In this document: positions 35,136-42,478 of the stretch, one piece after another
How the letters are laid out: every line of letters begins with the position of its first letter
Position numbering within the stretch: position 1 is the first letter of the stretch
Assembly: GCF_030010215.1 (NCBI RefSeq)
Contig: NZ_JASCRR010000001.1
Span: forward strand, 1-64,000
Reading direction: 5' to 3'
Source: Tianweitania sp. UT-5YL-CI-8
GTDB taxonomy: Bacteria; Pseudomonadota; Alphaproteobacteria; Rhizobiales; Rhizobiaceae
Length of the DNA: 64,000 nt
The notes under the pieces: generated by a model
Seen by the model: only the letters and a program-made list of their open reading frames with translations
The model's database searches: none
What the model was told of the DNA's origin: nothing
Made by a program: the position numbers and the translations under genes

Positions 35136-35806
35136 GATGCACCTCTCGGCAGCGTTTTCAGCCAATCCACCACGCCGTCGAGCGAAGCGAAGACCCCGCT
35201 TGACATCGCGCTGATCTCATCTGTGGACGGCAGAAGGTCTGGGATAAGGACCACCGGCATGCCGCCCGCCCGAGCCGCGCGAACGCCACTATGCGCGTCC
35301 TCAAAAACCAGGCAGTGCTCGGGTGCCTGATTCAACCCCTGCGCAACTTTCAGAAAAATTTCAGGATCGGGTTTGCCGTGGCTCACCTGATCGCCGCCGA
35401 CCACAACAGAAAACCTGTCCAGGATGCGATGATGCGCCAGCCGGCCTCGAGCTTCTTCGGTAAGTGTCGAGGTGCCGACGCCGCAGGGAAGTCCCGCCTC
35501 CTTGGCCCAGTCTAGAACCGCATGAACGCCCGGCTTCAAAGGGATACCTTCGGCAAGGACGATTTCGTCATAGAGCGCTCGGGCTTGGCTCCGAAACACC
35601 TCGAGCGGAAATTCCGGGCCGAACGATTCCACCAATTGCCTCTCACAGTCCGCGATGGTGATGCCGATCAGTTTCAGATACAGCGCGTCGGTAAGGTCAA
35701 ATCCGAGGTCACCTGACGCTTCCGTCCAGGAGCGCTTATAGACCCCTTCCGTATCCATCAGAAGTCCATCCATATCGAAGATGAGGGCCTTGGGACGCTG
35801 CATCAT
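35132..35806 (-). CDS. HAD-family phosphatase (beta-phosphoglucomutase-like)
   Basis: A 224-residue HAD hydrolase of subfamily I. Motif I is IFDMDGLLMDTEG near residue 8, motif II is the Thr in G-V-G-T-S-T-L near residue 110, motif III the Lys in HGKPDPEIFL near residue 146 and motif IV is V-F-E-D-A-H-S-G near residue 165. The M-D-G-L-L-M-D-T cap type acts on sugar phosphates. The ATG at 35806 overlaps the isomerase stop by four bases and follows GGAGG. Within this operon it could dephosphorylate or mutate a sugar phosphate. Confidence 0.92.
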   Translation of the reverse strand: MMQRPKALIFDMDGLLMDTEGVYKRSWTEASGDLGFDLTDALYLKLIGITIADCERQLVESFGPEFPLEVFRSQARALYDEIVLAEGIPLKPGVHAVLDWAKEAGLPCGVGTSTLTEEARGRLAHHRILDRFSVVVGGDQVSHGKPDPEIFLKVAQGLNQAPEHCLVFEDAHSGVRAARAGGMPVVLIPDLLPSTDEISAMSSGVFASLDGVVDWLKTLPRGAS

Positions 35807-36384
35807 GACGACGCCTCCGCGGGGAACCCGCCATATTCCGCGGCTTCGTCCGGTTCGATGGCATGGAATATGTCGACCCGGGGGTCGGCGAAGAAATTGT
35901 CCGTCGCCTCGTCGCACCATGTGCTGACTTCGCCGATCAGTGTCCCCGGAGCGGATGGCGCGAATTCGTGCCATATGCCCGGCGTCAGCGTAATGCGTTC
36001 GCCGGCTTTGAGGAAAAAAGCCTCGCCTGAAACAAGCCAGCGCATTTCCCGGTTGATCTGCACCTTCACGGCGCCAACAGAAGGAGTAAGGCTGGGGTTG
36101 TCCGCCCAGACTGTGAGGCGAAGTTCGCCCGACCGGCAGATGATGTCCTCTTTCTTCTTGCCATGAGTATGCGCCGGCGTCGACATGTTCTCGCTGGCAT
36201 ACATGATCTTCTCGCAATACTCAGGCTCATTGGCGAGAAGAACTTCGACCAGCCCCGCCGTGCGGTAGTCACCGAGACCGAAGTCGGTCGCGGCGAACTG
36301 AGCATTCGGCGGCAGTATCCAGCCTTGCTGCCGAAAGCATTCGTCTGCTTCCCGGCAAAGACGGTTCACCTCACTTTGTTTCAT
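35803..36384 (-). CDS. D-lyxose isomerase-like cupin sugar isomerase
   Basis: A 193-residue cupin-fold sugar isomerase. The E. coli-type D-lyxose isomerase binds metal through H-x-H-x4-E and a later His. Here the same is P-A-H-T-H-G-K-K-K-E-D near residue 71 and G-I-W-H-E-F near residue 140. Known substrates are D-lyxose/D-xylulose and D-mannose/D-fructose. The gene starts one base after the aldolase stop and overlaps the HAD gene. The protein is shorter than some family members (about 225), mainly at the front. Confidence 0.85.
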   Translation of the reverse strand: MKQSEVNRLCREADECFRQQGWILPPNAQFAATDFGLGDYRTAGLVEVLLANEPEYCEKIMYASENMSTPAHTHGKKKEDIICRSGELRLTVWADNPSLTPSVGAVKVQINREMRWLVSGEAFFLKAGERITLTPGIWHEFAPSAPGTLIGEVSTWCDEATDNFFADPRVDIFHAIEPDEAAEYGGFPAEASS

Positions 36385-36385
36385 C

Positions 36386-37219
36386 TCAGCCGGCCCGCAG
36401 CATTTCCAGGGCTTCGTCCGCAGTTTTTCCGTCGTGGAGAATGCCTTTGAGAGCCCGCGTCATGGCGGACGGCTTCTCGTGCTGAATGATGTTCCGCCCA
36501 TAGATCAGCCCGGCAACGCCTTGGGCCACGAGGCGCTCGGTATGCTCGAACACCTCCCGGTCCGACGCCTTGCTGCCGCCACGTACAGTGACGGGTACGC
36601 CGGACGCGGCCTCGATAACCCGGTGGAACTCTTCTTCCGGTTCGGTCGCATCGGTTTTGATGAGATCGGCGCCAAGTTCCGCAGCCATGCGCGCGAGCGT
36701 GGTCACCCGTTGCGGGTTTCCGTCGCCGATGTAGCCGTCCTTGCTGGTTTTGAAGGACAGTGGCTCGATAGCCATCGGCATCCCGTAGCGGTCGCAATCA
36801 TTCTTTACGCGAAGAATGTTCTCGACACACTGGTTCAGCATCTCGGGATGGTCGTCGATCTGCAAAAGATTGAGCAGAATGCAAGCCGCGTCCAAGCGCA
36901 GCGCAATTTCAACCGCGTTATCGTAGGCACGGCAATGAAGGCGGGATACGGGAGCTATGGTGTTGTAGAAATTTGCAGGATCTACGCGCAACAGAAGGCC
37001 GGGCTTGCCGCGACCGGGTAGCTTCTGGAGATGCGGCGCTTCGCCAACCGACAGCAGAATGCCGTCCGCGTCGGCGCCCGCGACCTTCGTGACGCTTTCC
37101 GCCATGTTTTCGATGCCTGGAAGGAAGGCGTTGTTGTTAAACAGAGCATGATCGATCGCCACGATCAAAGCGCGCTTTGAAGTCGGATCGAACAATCGTT
37201 GAAGCCGGTATTTTTCCAT
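36386..37219 (-). CDS. DeoC/LacD/DhnA-type class I aldolase
   Basis: A 277-residue TIM-barrel aldolase of the class I FbaB/LsrF group. It begins with R-A-L-I-V-A-I-D-H-A-L-F-N near residue 16, has L-S-V-G-E-A-P near residue 55, C-I-L-L-N-L-L-Q-I near residue 110, the predicted Schiff-base lysine in GADLIKTDATE near residue 187, and VPVTVRGGSKASDREV near residue 210. It would split a ketose phosphate or a related 2-keto compound. It is the first gene of the three-gene leftward sugar operon; RBS AAGGATAAAG. Confidence 0.88.
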   Translation of the reverse strand: MEKYRLQRLFDPTSKRALIVAIDHALFNNNAFLPGIENMAESVTKVAGADADGILLSVGEAPHLQKLPGRGKPGLLLRVDPANFYNTIAPVSRLHCRAYDNAVEIALRLDAACILLNLLQIDDHPEMLNQCVENILRVKNDCDRYGMPMAIEPLSFKTSKDGYIGDGNPQRVTTLARMAAELGADLIKTDATEPEEEFHRVIEAASGVPVTVRGGSKASDREVFEHTERLVAQGVAGLIYGRNIIQHEKPSAMTRALKGILHDGKTADEALEMLRAG

Positions 37220-37339
37220 TTTTCTTTATCCTTACGGGAACAAAAAGACACTTACACAGCGATGACACGGCTTGCTGCTCGCCTGGCTGGCAGCCACCCT
37301 GAAGCGCCCGGCCAAGCCTTGCGTCGGCGAGGGCGGCAC

Positions 37340-39826
37340 TCAGAACTGCAATTTGAAATCGGCCTTGATGCTGTTGTTGGAAGCGTCGCTTGCGAACTGT
37401 CCGGCATAGGCAAGGCCGACGGTGGCATTTGGGCTGAGGGCATAATCGAAGCCGGCTTCGGTGACGAAGGCATTGCGGGCAATAGGCGCGCCTTCCAGGG
37501 CAAAGGGCGAACCTCCGGAAACGAATGCCACATCAGCTATTGGCGTGACGTCTCCCATCGCATGACGCCAGCCGAGGGCGCCACGCACCGTCAGCCCCTC
37601 CGCAACCGCCATCTGGCCGCGCAAACCGAGTGTCGAATAGGTGGTATCGAAGGCGGTCGAGCCGCTGATAGCGGAAGGACCGCCGGTCTCGTTGATATCG
37701 CCACTGTCGACATGAACATAGGCCAGGTTGGCGAATGGCTCGAGCATCGCCCGGTCGGACACCGCGACCCTATATCCTACCTCGCCGAAGATCTGTCCGG
37801 TCGTTGCTGTGTTGTCACTGCTCAGCTGATTGACAAGGTTAACGGCATTGACCTGTCGCGATCCCGAGACGTCGTGCCAGGAATAGCTAGCGCCGCCGCG
37901 CAGGCCCCACGCGCCGATCTGCCCGCCGCCATATGCCGCCAGATGATAGCTGTCGCTGGTCGCGGAGGCGCTGTCATCCAGGGCGTCGAACTTCGAACGG
38001 CTGTAACCTCCGGCAAGACCTAGGCGCCACCGGCCGTCGAAGGTGACGTCGGCTCCGGAAATTACACCGCCCAAGGACTGCTCGATGCCGGTGGCGTTGC
38101 TGCTGCCGTCGAGCTTGCCCCAACTGCCAAGGCCCTGCGCCCACAACTCGACCACGCGGCCATCGCCTGTCGCGGTAACCGCGCCGGGCACGCCAGTGCC
38201 AAGGTCCTGCAGACGACCGTAGACCGCATCGCGCAACTGGTAGGACTGCGTCGAAAGTGCGGCGGGCACGCTGGCATGGAAAGAGGCTCCGGCGAGGCTG
38301 CCGAAGGCGGCTGTGGCTTGCGCTTCGCCCGCGCCCACCACTTGCTGCCAGAGCGGATTGGAGGTGCCGGCGGCGTCGATCACAGCCGCGACAGCGACTT
38401 CGTTCGGCGTATGCGCAAGCGTGGTGAACGCCTCAGCGCTTCGCGACAAGGTGAGATAGCCGTTGTTTGCGTCATTGGAGAGGGTCAGCGACAGGAAGGG
38501 GAAGTCTGCGACGGCCCGTTGCGGCGTGCCGACGGTCAGTCCCCCGGCTGCGGTGATCAGCGTATACCGCTTGCCTGGCAGAAGCGGCGAGGTGCTGGCC
38601 GTATCGCGGACGATCTCGATGGTCTCGCTCTGAATATTGGCTTGGCCGCCCACATCGATCAGGTCGCTGTCGGTGCCGCTGATCTCGGCGCGATAGACCG
38701 ATCCGGGCGCCATGGAGAAATCGCCCCTGACATGCAGCGTACCGATCGAATTGCCCGGCTCGATCCTGCCCTTGCCATTGATCGTCGCGCTTTTTACATC
38801 GCCATTGCCCGCCAGGACGCCCCACACATTGACGTCGGAACCGGACAGCGAGCCCTTGACGACCAGCGTGCCCTTTTCGCGGATGTTGGTGGCACCTGTG
38901 AAGCCGGCGCTATTGCCTGTCAGCACCGTTGCGCCGTTGACGAACTCAAGAATACCCCCGCCTGATAAGACCGGCGAAAATTCGTACTTGCGGGTCTGGT
39001 CTGTATGGTTGAAGTTTATAGTGGCTGTGCCACCTTCAATGGCAATTTTCGCACCCGATCTTATGAAGCCGGGCGCCTTGGCATCAGCCGCGTTGGTAGT
39101 CCCTCCGCCAATAAATAAATGTGCATTGCGCAGCGAAAACAGGGAGCCAGCTGATAAAAGACCTCCTTCGGAAACAACGGTCTTTCCACCCAAAAGGCGA
39201 AACTGATCACTGTTAACTTCAGAATTATCTCCAGTGATGATCAGAGTGCTTCCGCTTTGATCAAGGCCAAGACGGCCATTTACCTTTCCTCCAGCGGAGA
39301 CTGTAAGTGTTCCTGCTCCGCCATCCGTGCCTAGATAAATGGCGAACGCGTTCCATACGGCCCCTACACCACTTACTGTCGCAGTGCCGACAGTATTTGT
39401 ACCCCTGCCCAGATGTGTTTGACTGTTAGTCGTAAGCGTCCCTCCGGAGCTTACCGTAAGCGAGCTGTTGGCGCCGGAAACAGTCAGCAGGTCGGCGACA
39501 GCGCCTGGGGCGTCTATATTCGGTCCATCAGTATAGATAAAGACGTTGTCCGCTTCACCAGGTACAACGGGTTCGCCACTCGGCAAAAGTTTCCAGTTTG
39601 CAGCATCGGACCAGCTGCCTTCGCCTATCCATTGAATGTTACCGGCGCGTACAGAGGTGCTAGCTATCACCATGCAGATCGCGGTTGCCGGCAGGATCGC
39701 CGCCGCCGCCAAAAGACTGCGGCGATGACGCATCAACCGTCCCTCTTGCCGTAAGCCGTGGCTCGGGAGGTGCATCGCCATGGGACTGGCGCGATGCACG
39801 ATCGGAAGCTCGTTCGAATGCGCCAT
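37340..39826 (-). CDS. Autotransporter outer-membrane protein
   Basis: An 828-residue type V secretion protein. The N-terminus has an extended signal (about residues 1-60) with L-L-A-A-A-A-I-L-P-A-T-A-I-C-M-V and cleavage near V-R-A-G. The passenger (about 60-520) is beta-helix-like, with repeats such as LLTVSGANSSLTVSSGGTL and GTLTVSAGGKVNG, and the PEP-type junction GKGRIEPGNSIGTLHVRGDF. The C-terminal barrel (about 550-828) ends in K-A-D-F-K-L-Q-F, the terminal Phe recognised by the Bam machinery. The start at 39826 follows GGGGGAC; a later in-frame ATG (39733) directly before the signal is also possible. Divergent from a HilA-like regulator. Confidence 0.9.
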   Translation of the reverse strand: MAHSNELPIVHRASPMAMHLPSHGLRQEGRLMRHRRSLLAAAAILPATAICMVIASTSVRAGNIQWIGEGSWSDAANWKLLPSGEPVVPGEADNVFIYTDGPNIDAPGAVADLLTVSGANSSLTVSSGGTLTTNSQTHLGRGTNTVGTATVSGVGAVWNAFAIYLGTDGGAGTLTVSAGGKVNGRLGLDQSGSTLIITGDNSEVNSDQFRLLGGKTVVSEGGLLSAGSLFSLRNAHLFIGGGTTNAADAKAPGFIRSGAKIAIEGGTATINFNHTDQTRKYEFSPVLSGGGILEFVNGATVLTGNSAGFTGATNIREKGTLVVKGSLSGSDVNVWGVLAGNGDVKSATINGKGRIEPGNSIGTLHVRGDFSMAPGSVYRAEISGTDSDLIDVGGQANIQSETIEIVRDTASTSPLLPGKRYTLITAAGGLTVGTPQRAVADFPFLSLTLSNDANNGYLTLSRSAEAFTTLAHTPNEVAVAAVIDAAGTSNPLWQQVVGAGEAQATAAFGSLAGASFHASVPAALSTQSYQLRDAVYGRLQDLGTGVPGAVTATGDGRVVELWAQGLGSWGKLDGSSNATGIEQSLGGVISGADVTFDGRWRLGLAGGYSRSKFDALDDSASATSDSYHLAAYGGGQIGAWGLRGGASYSWHDVSGSRQVNAVNLVNQLSSDNTATTGQIFGEVGYRVAVSDRAMLEPFANLAYVHVDSGDINETGGPSAISGSTAFDTTYSTLGLRGQMAVAEGLTVRGALGWRHAMGDVTPIADVAFVSGGSPFALEGAPIARNAFVTEAGFDYALSPNATVGLAYAGQFASDASNNSIKADFKLQF

Positions 39827-40152
39827 GAAAGTCCCCCGATTGTCGACAGGCTGAATGCACAGTTGAGGAACCGAAAAGGCCGACGAACTATCCATGCAGC
39901 CAATCCGGATTAGGATCGGCCTATAGCAGGCGATTGTTTGCCTAATATTTGAAAGCGACTACTATTCGGATGACAACGTCCGTGGCTAACTGGTCAGCTG
40001 AGCCGGAGCGAACGGGCAACGCGGCGCAAAGGCTGGCCAGGCAACCCGCTCGAACGCTATTTTTCGTCCCAGCGTCAAGTTGGGGTATTCTGGGGCTATG
40101 TGTCGTCGGGATGGTTGCTGCCGTCTCGATGGGCATTCGGGGGCAGGTTTGC
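39827..40152. other. Intergenic region between autotransporter and regulator
   Basis: 326 bases between divergent genes, presumably holding both promoters. The plus-strand frame is open from 39949 into the regulator and would add a hydrophobic segment (F-F-V-P-A-S-S-W-G-I-L-G-L), but a winged helix after such a segment is unusual. No clear palindrome was found. Confidence 0.4.
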
Positions 40153-41745
40153 ATGGAACGTGAGATGCTGAAGGCGGACGGCTTGGTGTTCGGCGATGTC
40201 GTGCTGGACGACACATGTCTGTTTGCCCATCGGAACGGGGAGCAGATTTGGTTCACGCGCAGCGAGCGTGCATTGCTTCTTGCGTTTTCCCGAAACCCGC
40301 ACCGCCTGATGCAGCGGGCCCAGTTGTTGGACGCGATTGCGCTGACGCAAACCGATGCGTCAGACCGCAACGTCGATTTCCTCGTCAACCGCCTGCGCAC
40401 CAAGCTGGGTGACAGCGCAAGGGCTCCAAGATACATCGCAACGCAGTATGGCGAGGGTTATGTCTGGATTGCAAAGAAGCAGCCCGCCATTGCACGAAAT
40501 CTCAATCCTGCGCTGATCAGCGGACTTCTGGCGATAGCACCCGTCGTCCAGCCACAGGACGGGCGTCTTGCCAAGCGTGCAGACGCCGTTACCAAGAAGA
40601 TGCGCGACATAATCGTAAGCCGGCTCGGCGTGGATGAGTCCGTAATAGTCTTGGCGCGCGAAGAGGGATCGCCGCCGCAGGGGGTGCGCTACGACTTGAA
40701 AGTGAGCTTTCAGGACAATGGAGGCCGGTTGGACTGCACAGCCACCCTGCGGGAAGGTGCGTCGCGGCGTATCCTCCGCGCTTTCCGGCTTGAACTCAGT
40801 GGCGCCATCCTGGCCTCAATGATGCCGGAGGTTGAACGCGCCTCGATCGGAATCACCGAGGCGCTGCAGCGCAATCTAGCAGAGGTCTCTGGCGGGCTAG
40901 GCATGCAAGTCGACCAACCGCTCGAAATCCGCCTTCGCAAGGCATCGACCCTTTTGTCGGCGTCCAATCCGAAATGGCTGGAAAAGGGGCAAGAATTGCG
41001 CGATGCGCGGACCCAAAATCCGACGAGCGCAGACCTTGCCCTGCAGTGGTGTCTGCATCTGTTTGCGCGTCTCGTCCTGACCAATCCCTTCACCGGCATC
41101 GATCCCGGCGACCGCGGCGAGATCGAGAGCGAGATCGAAGCAACAGCGCTGGATTGCCTGCCATTCATCGAGACCAATCCGCTGTTGATGCTGGCTGCTG
41201 CCAAGCTGCTCTATTTCGTCGATCGAGGCCATCTCGAGCTTGCCGAGGATCTTGCAGAGCGGGCCTATGTCCGTACAGCGGACTCTGCCGCTTTGCCCTT
41301 GCTCGGGCAGTTGCGTCAGGCGCGCGGCGAGTTCGCCGCCGCACTTGCATTCTTTGACCGCGGCATCGAACTGGCGGCACCGGATTCCGAGCTGCAGCTG
41401 TACATACGTGTGCTGAAGTGCATTGCGCTGCTTGCAGCGGGAGACCGCAAGGCACTGAAGTCCGCCGCGGCCTTTTCTTACGAAAGCCCGCACAGCCCGC
41501 GGGATCTCAGCGCGATGGTCGCTGTGCTGGTTACGCCGCCAGATCAGAAGCTGCCGCAGGCGATTACTGACGTGCTGCTCGCAGCCGGTCCCGAAGGGGC
41601 ACGCAACGCGATTGCCTACACCTACATGACCTCGGCGCGCCACCTGACTTCGCCACAGGCGCGCGCCAACATCATGGAGGGTATCGTCGCTCACCTGACC
41701 GAGTTGCACGGTGCGGATGTGGCTGAACCAGTCCTCCCTCGATGA
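40153..41745 (+). CDS. Winged-helix (OmpR-type) regulator with TPR-like C-terminus, HilA/CadC-like
   Basis: A 530-residue regulator. The N-terminal domain (about residues 5-105) is an OmpR/PhoB-type DNA-binding winged helix: FGDVVLDDTCLF, R-S-E-R-A-L-L-L-A-F-S-R-N, SDRNVDFLVNRLRTKLG and RYIATQYGEGYVW. There is no receiver domain or transmembrane helix. The middle domain (about 130-270) resembles an adenylate-cyclase-associated sensor region, with a V-R-Y-D-L-K-V-S-F-Q segment. The C-terminal 220 residues are helical, with TPR-like pairs such as LAEDLAERAYVRTADSAALP. The start follows GGGGGCAGG. It probably controls the divergent autotransporter. Confidence 0.82.
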   Translation: MEREMLKADGLVFGDVVLDDTCLFAHRNGEQIWFTRSERALLLAFSRNPHRLMQRAQLLDAIALTQTDASDRNVDFLVNRLRTKLGDSARAPRYIATQYGEGYVWIAKKQPAIARNLNPALISGLLAIAPVVQPQDGRLAKRADAVTKKMRDIIVSRLGVDESVIVLAREEGSPPQGVRYDLKVSFQDNGGRLDCTATLREGASRRILRAFRLELSGAILASMMPEVERASIGITEALQRNLAEVSGGLGMQVDQPLEIRLRKASTLLSASNPKWLEKGQELRDARTQNPTSADLALQWCLHLFARLVLTNPFTGIDPGDRGEIESEIEATALDCLPFIETNPLLMLAAAKLLYFVDRGHLELAEDLAERAYVRTADSAALPLLGQLRQARGEFAAALAFFDRGIELAAPDSELQLYIRVLKCIALLAAGDRKALKSAAAFSYESPHSPRDLSAMVAVLVTPPDQKLPQAITDVLLAAGPEGARNAIAYTYMTSARHLTSPQARANIMEGIVAHLTELHGADVAEPVLPR

Positions 41746-41906
41746 GTGGCACGCGGTCGTAATGCGCAGGGAGGATCGGCGCATTGCAGTCGGGCAGCCT
41801 CGAACAGGCTGTCGTTTGGCACTTAATTGGGTTCTTCCTAACTTTGTGTGGAGCGGTGGCAGTATACGCGCTCGCAGCAATTCGGGACCCGCCCTGCCGT
41901 ACATTG

Positions 41907-42273
41907 CTCGCCGCATGGCACGCCAGGTGGTCGGGCAGGTATCCGCGCCTAACCGGATGGGCCGAGGAGAACATCGAGCAGACGCTGACCTTCTTCCGGC
42001 TGCCGCGCCAACTAGCACCTGAAGTCCACCAACATGCCGGAGCGGCTCAACGAGGAGATCAGACGTCGAACCTACGTCGTGCGCATCTTTCCCAATGCCC
42101 AGAGCTGCCTGCGCCTGGTCAGAGCGCTCGCCGTCGAAACCAACGAGAACTGGATGGAGGCAAACCGCTACATCAACATGGACGACCTCAGAGAGCACAA
42201 GAAGCTCGAACTCCGAAAAGCCGCATGACCAGCGCTATCACCGCCCAATTTGCACAACTTGACGCACTCAACC
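41907..42273 (+). mobile_element. IS256-family transposase remnant, copy 2
   Basis: Same element as at 18692-19070. The first part gives ENIEQTLTFFRLPRQ, then a deletion (CCAACTAGCACC) shifts the frame, and 42034-42228 carries L-N-E-E-I-R-R-R-T-Y-V-V-R-I-F-P-N-A and the normal end EHKKLELRKAA and stop. Copy 2 keeps the true C-terminus that copy 1 has lost, while copy 1 keeps the middle. Confidence 0.88.
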
Positions 42274-42326
42274 GTCGAGGCCGGGGAGGGGCTCGGTCGC
42301 GACCTATCCGATGCTCCACACGCGCT

Positions 42327-42478
42327 TAGCTTACGCTTAGCGGCAGCACCTCAGAGCGCTTCAGTTGGCCAAGCGCAAAACTTGTCTCGATGGAGGCGAC
42401 GCCTTTGAGCCGTGTCAGCTTCGTCTTCAGGAATTGCTCGTAAGCCGGAAGATCCGCGACGACGACGCGCATCAGATA
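42327..42478 (-). pseudogene. Lrp/AsnC regulator C-terminal fragment
   Basis: Directly after the stop of the E1 gene the minus strand, in the same frame, reads YLMRVVVADLPAYEQFLKTK, then L-T-R-L-K-G-V-A-S-I-E-T-S-F-A-L-G-Q. This closely parallels the end of the intact Lrp gene at 45009-45464 (YLMRIVASDLEAYERFLKQK and on). DNA-binding and ligand parts are missing. It is a related but not identical copy, as if the intact gene was placed by an insertion. Confidence 0.8.

Noticed and set aside
39949-40152. N-terminal extension of the HilA-like regulator with a hydrophobic segment
   Set aside because: Membrane-bound regulators of this class have the winged helix before the membrane helix. The ATG at 40153 has a good ribosome site.
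40897-42198. Minus-strand frame of 433 codons across the regulator end and IS256 remnant
   Set aside because: It runs through a clear gene and a clear IS remnant on the other strand, with no start site or motif.
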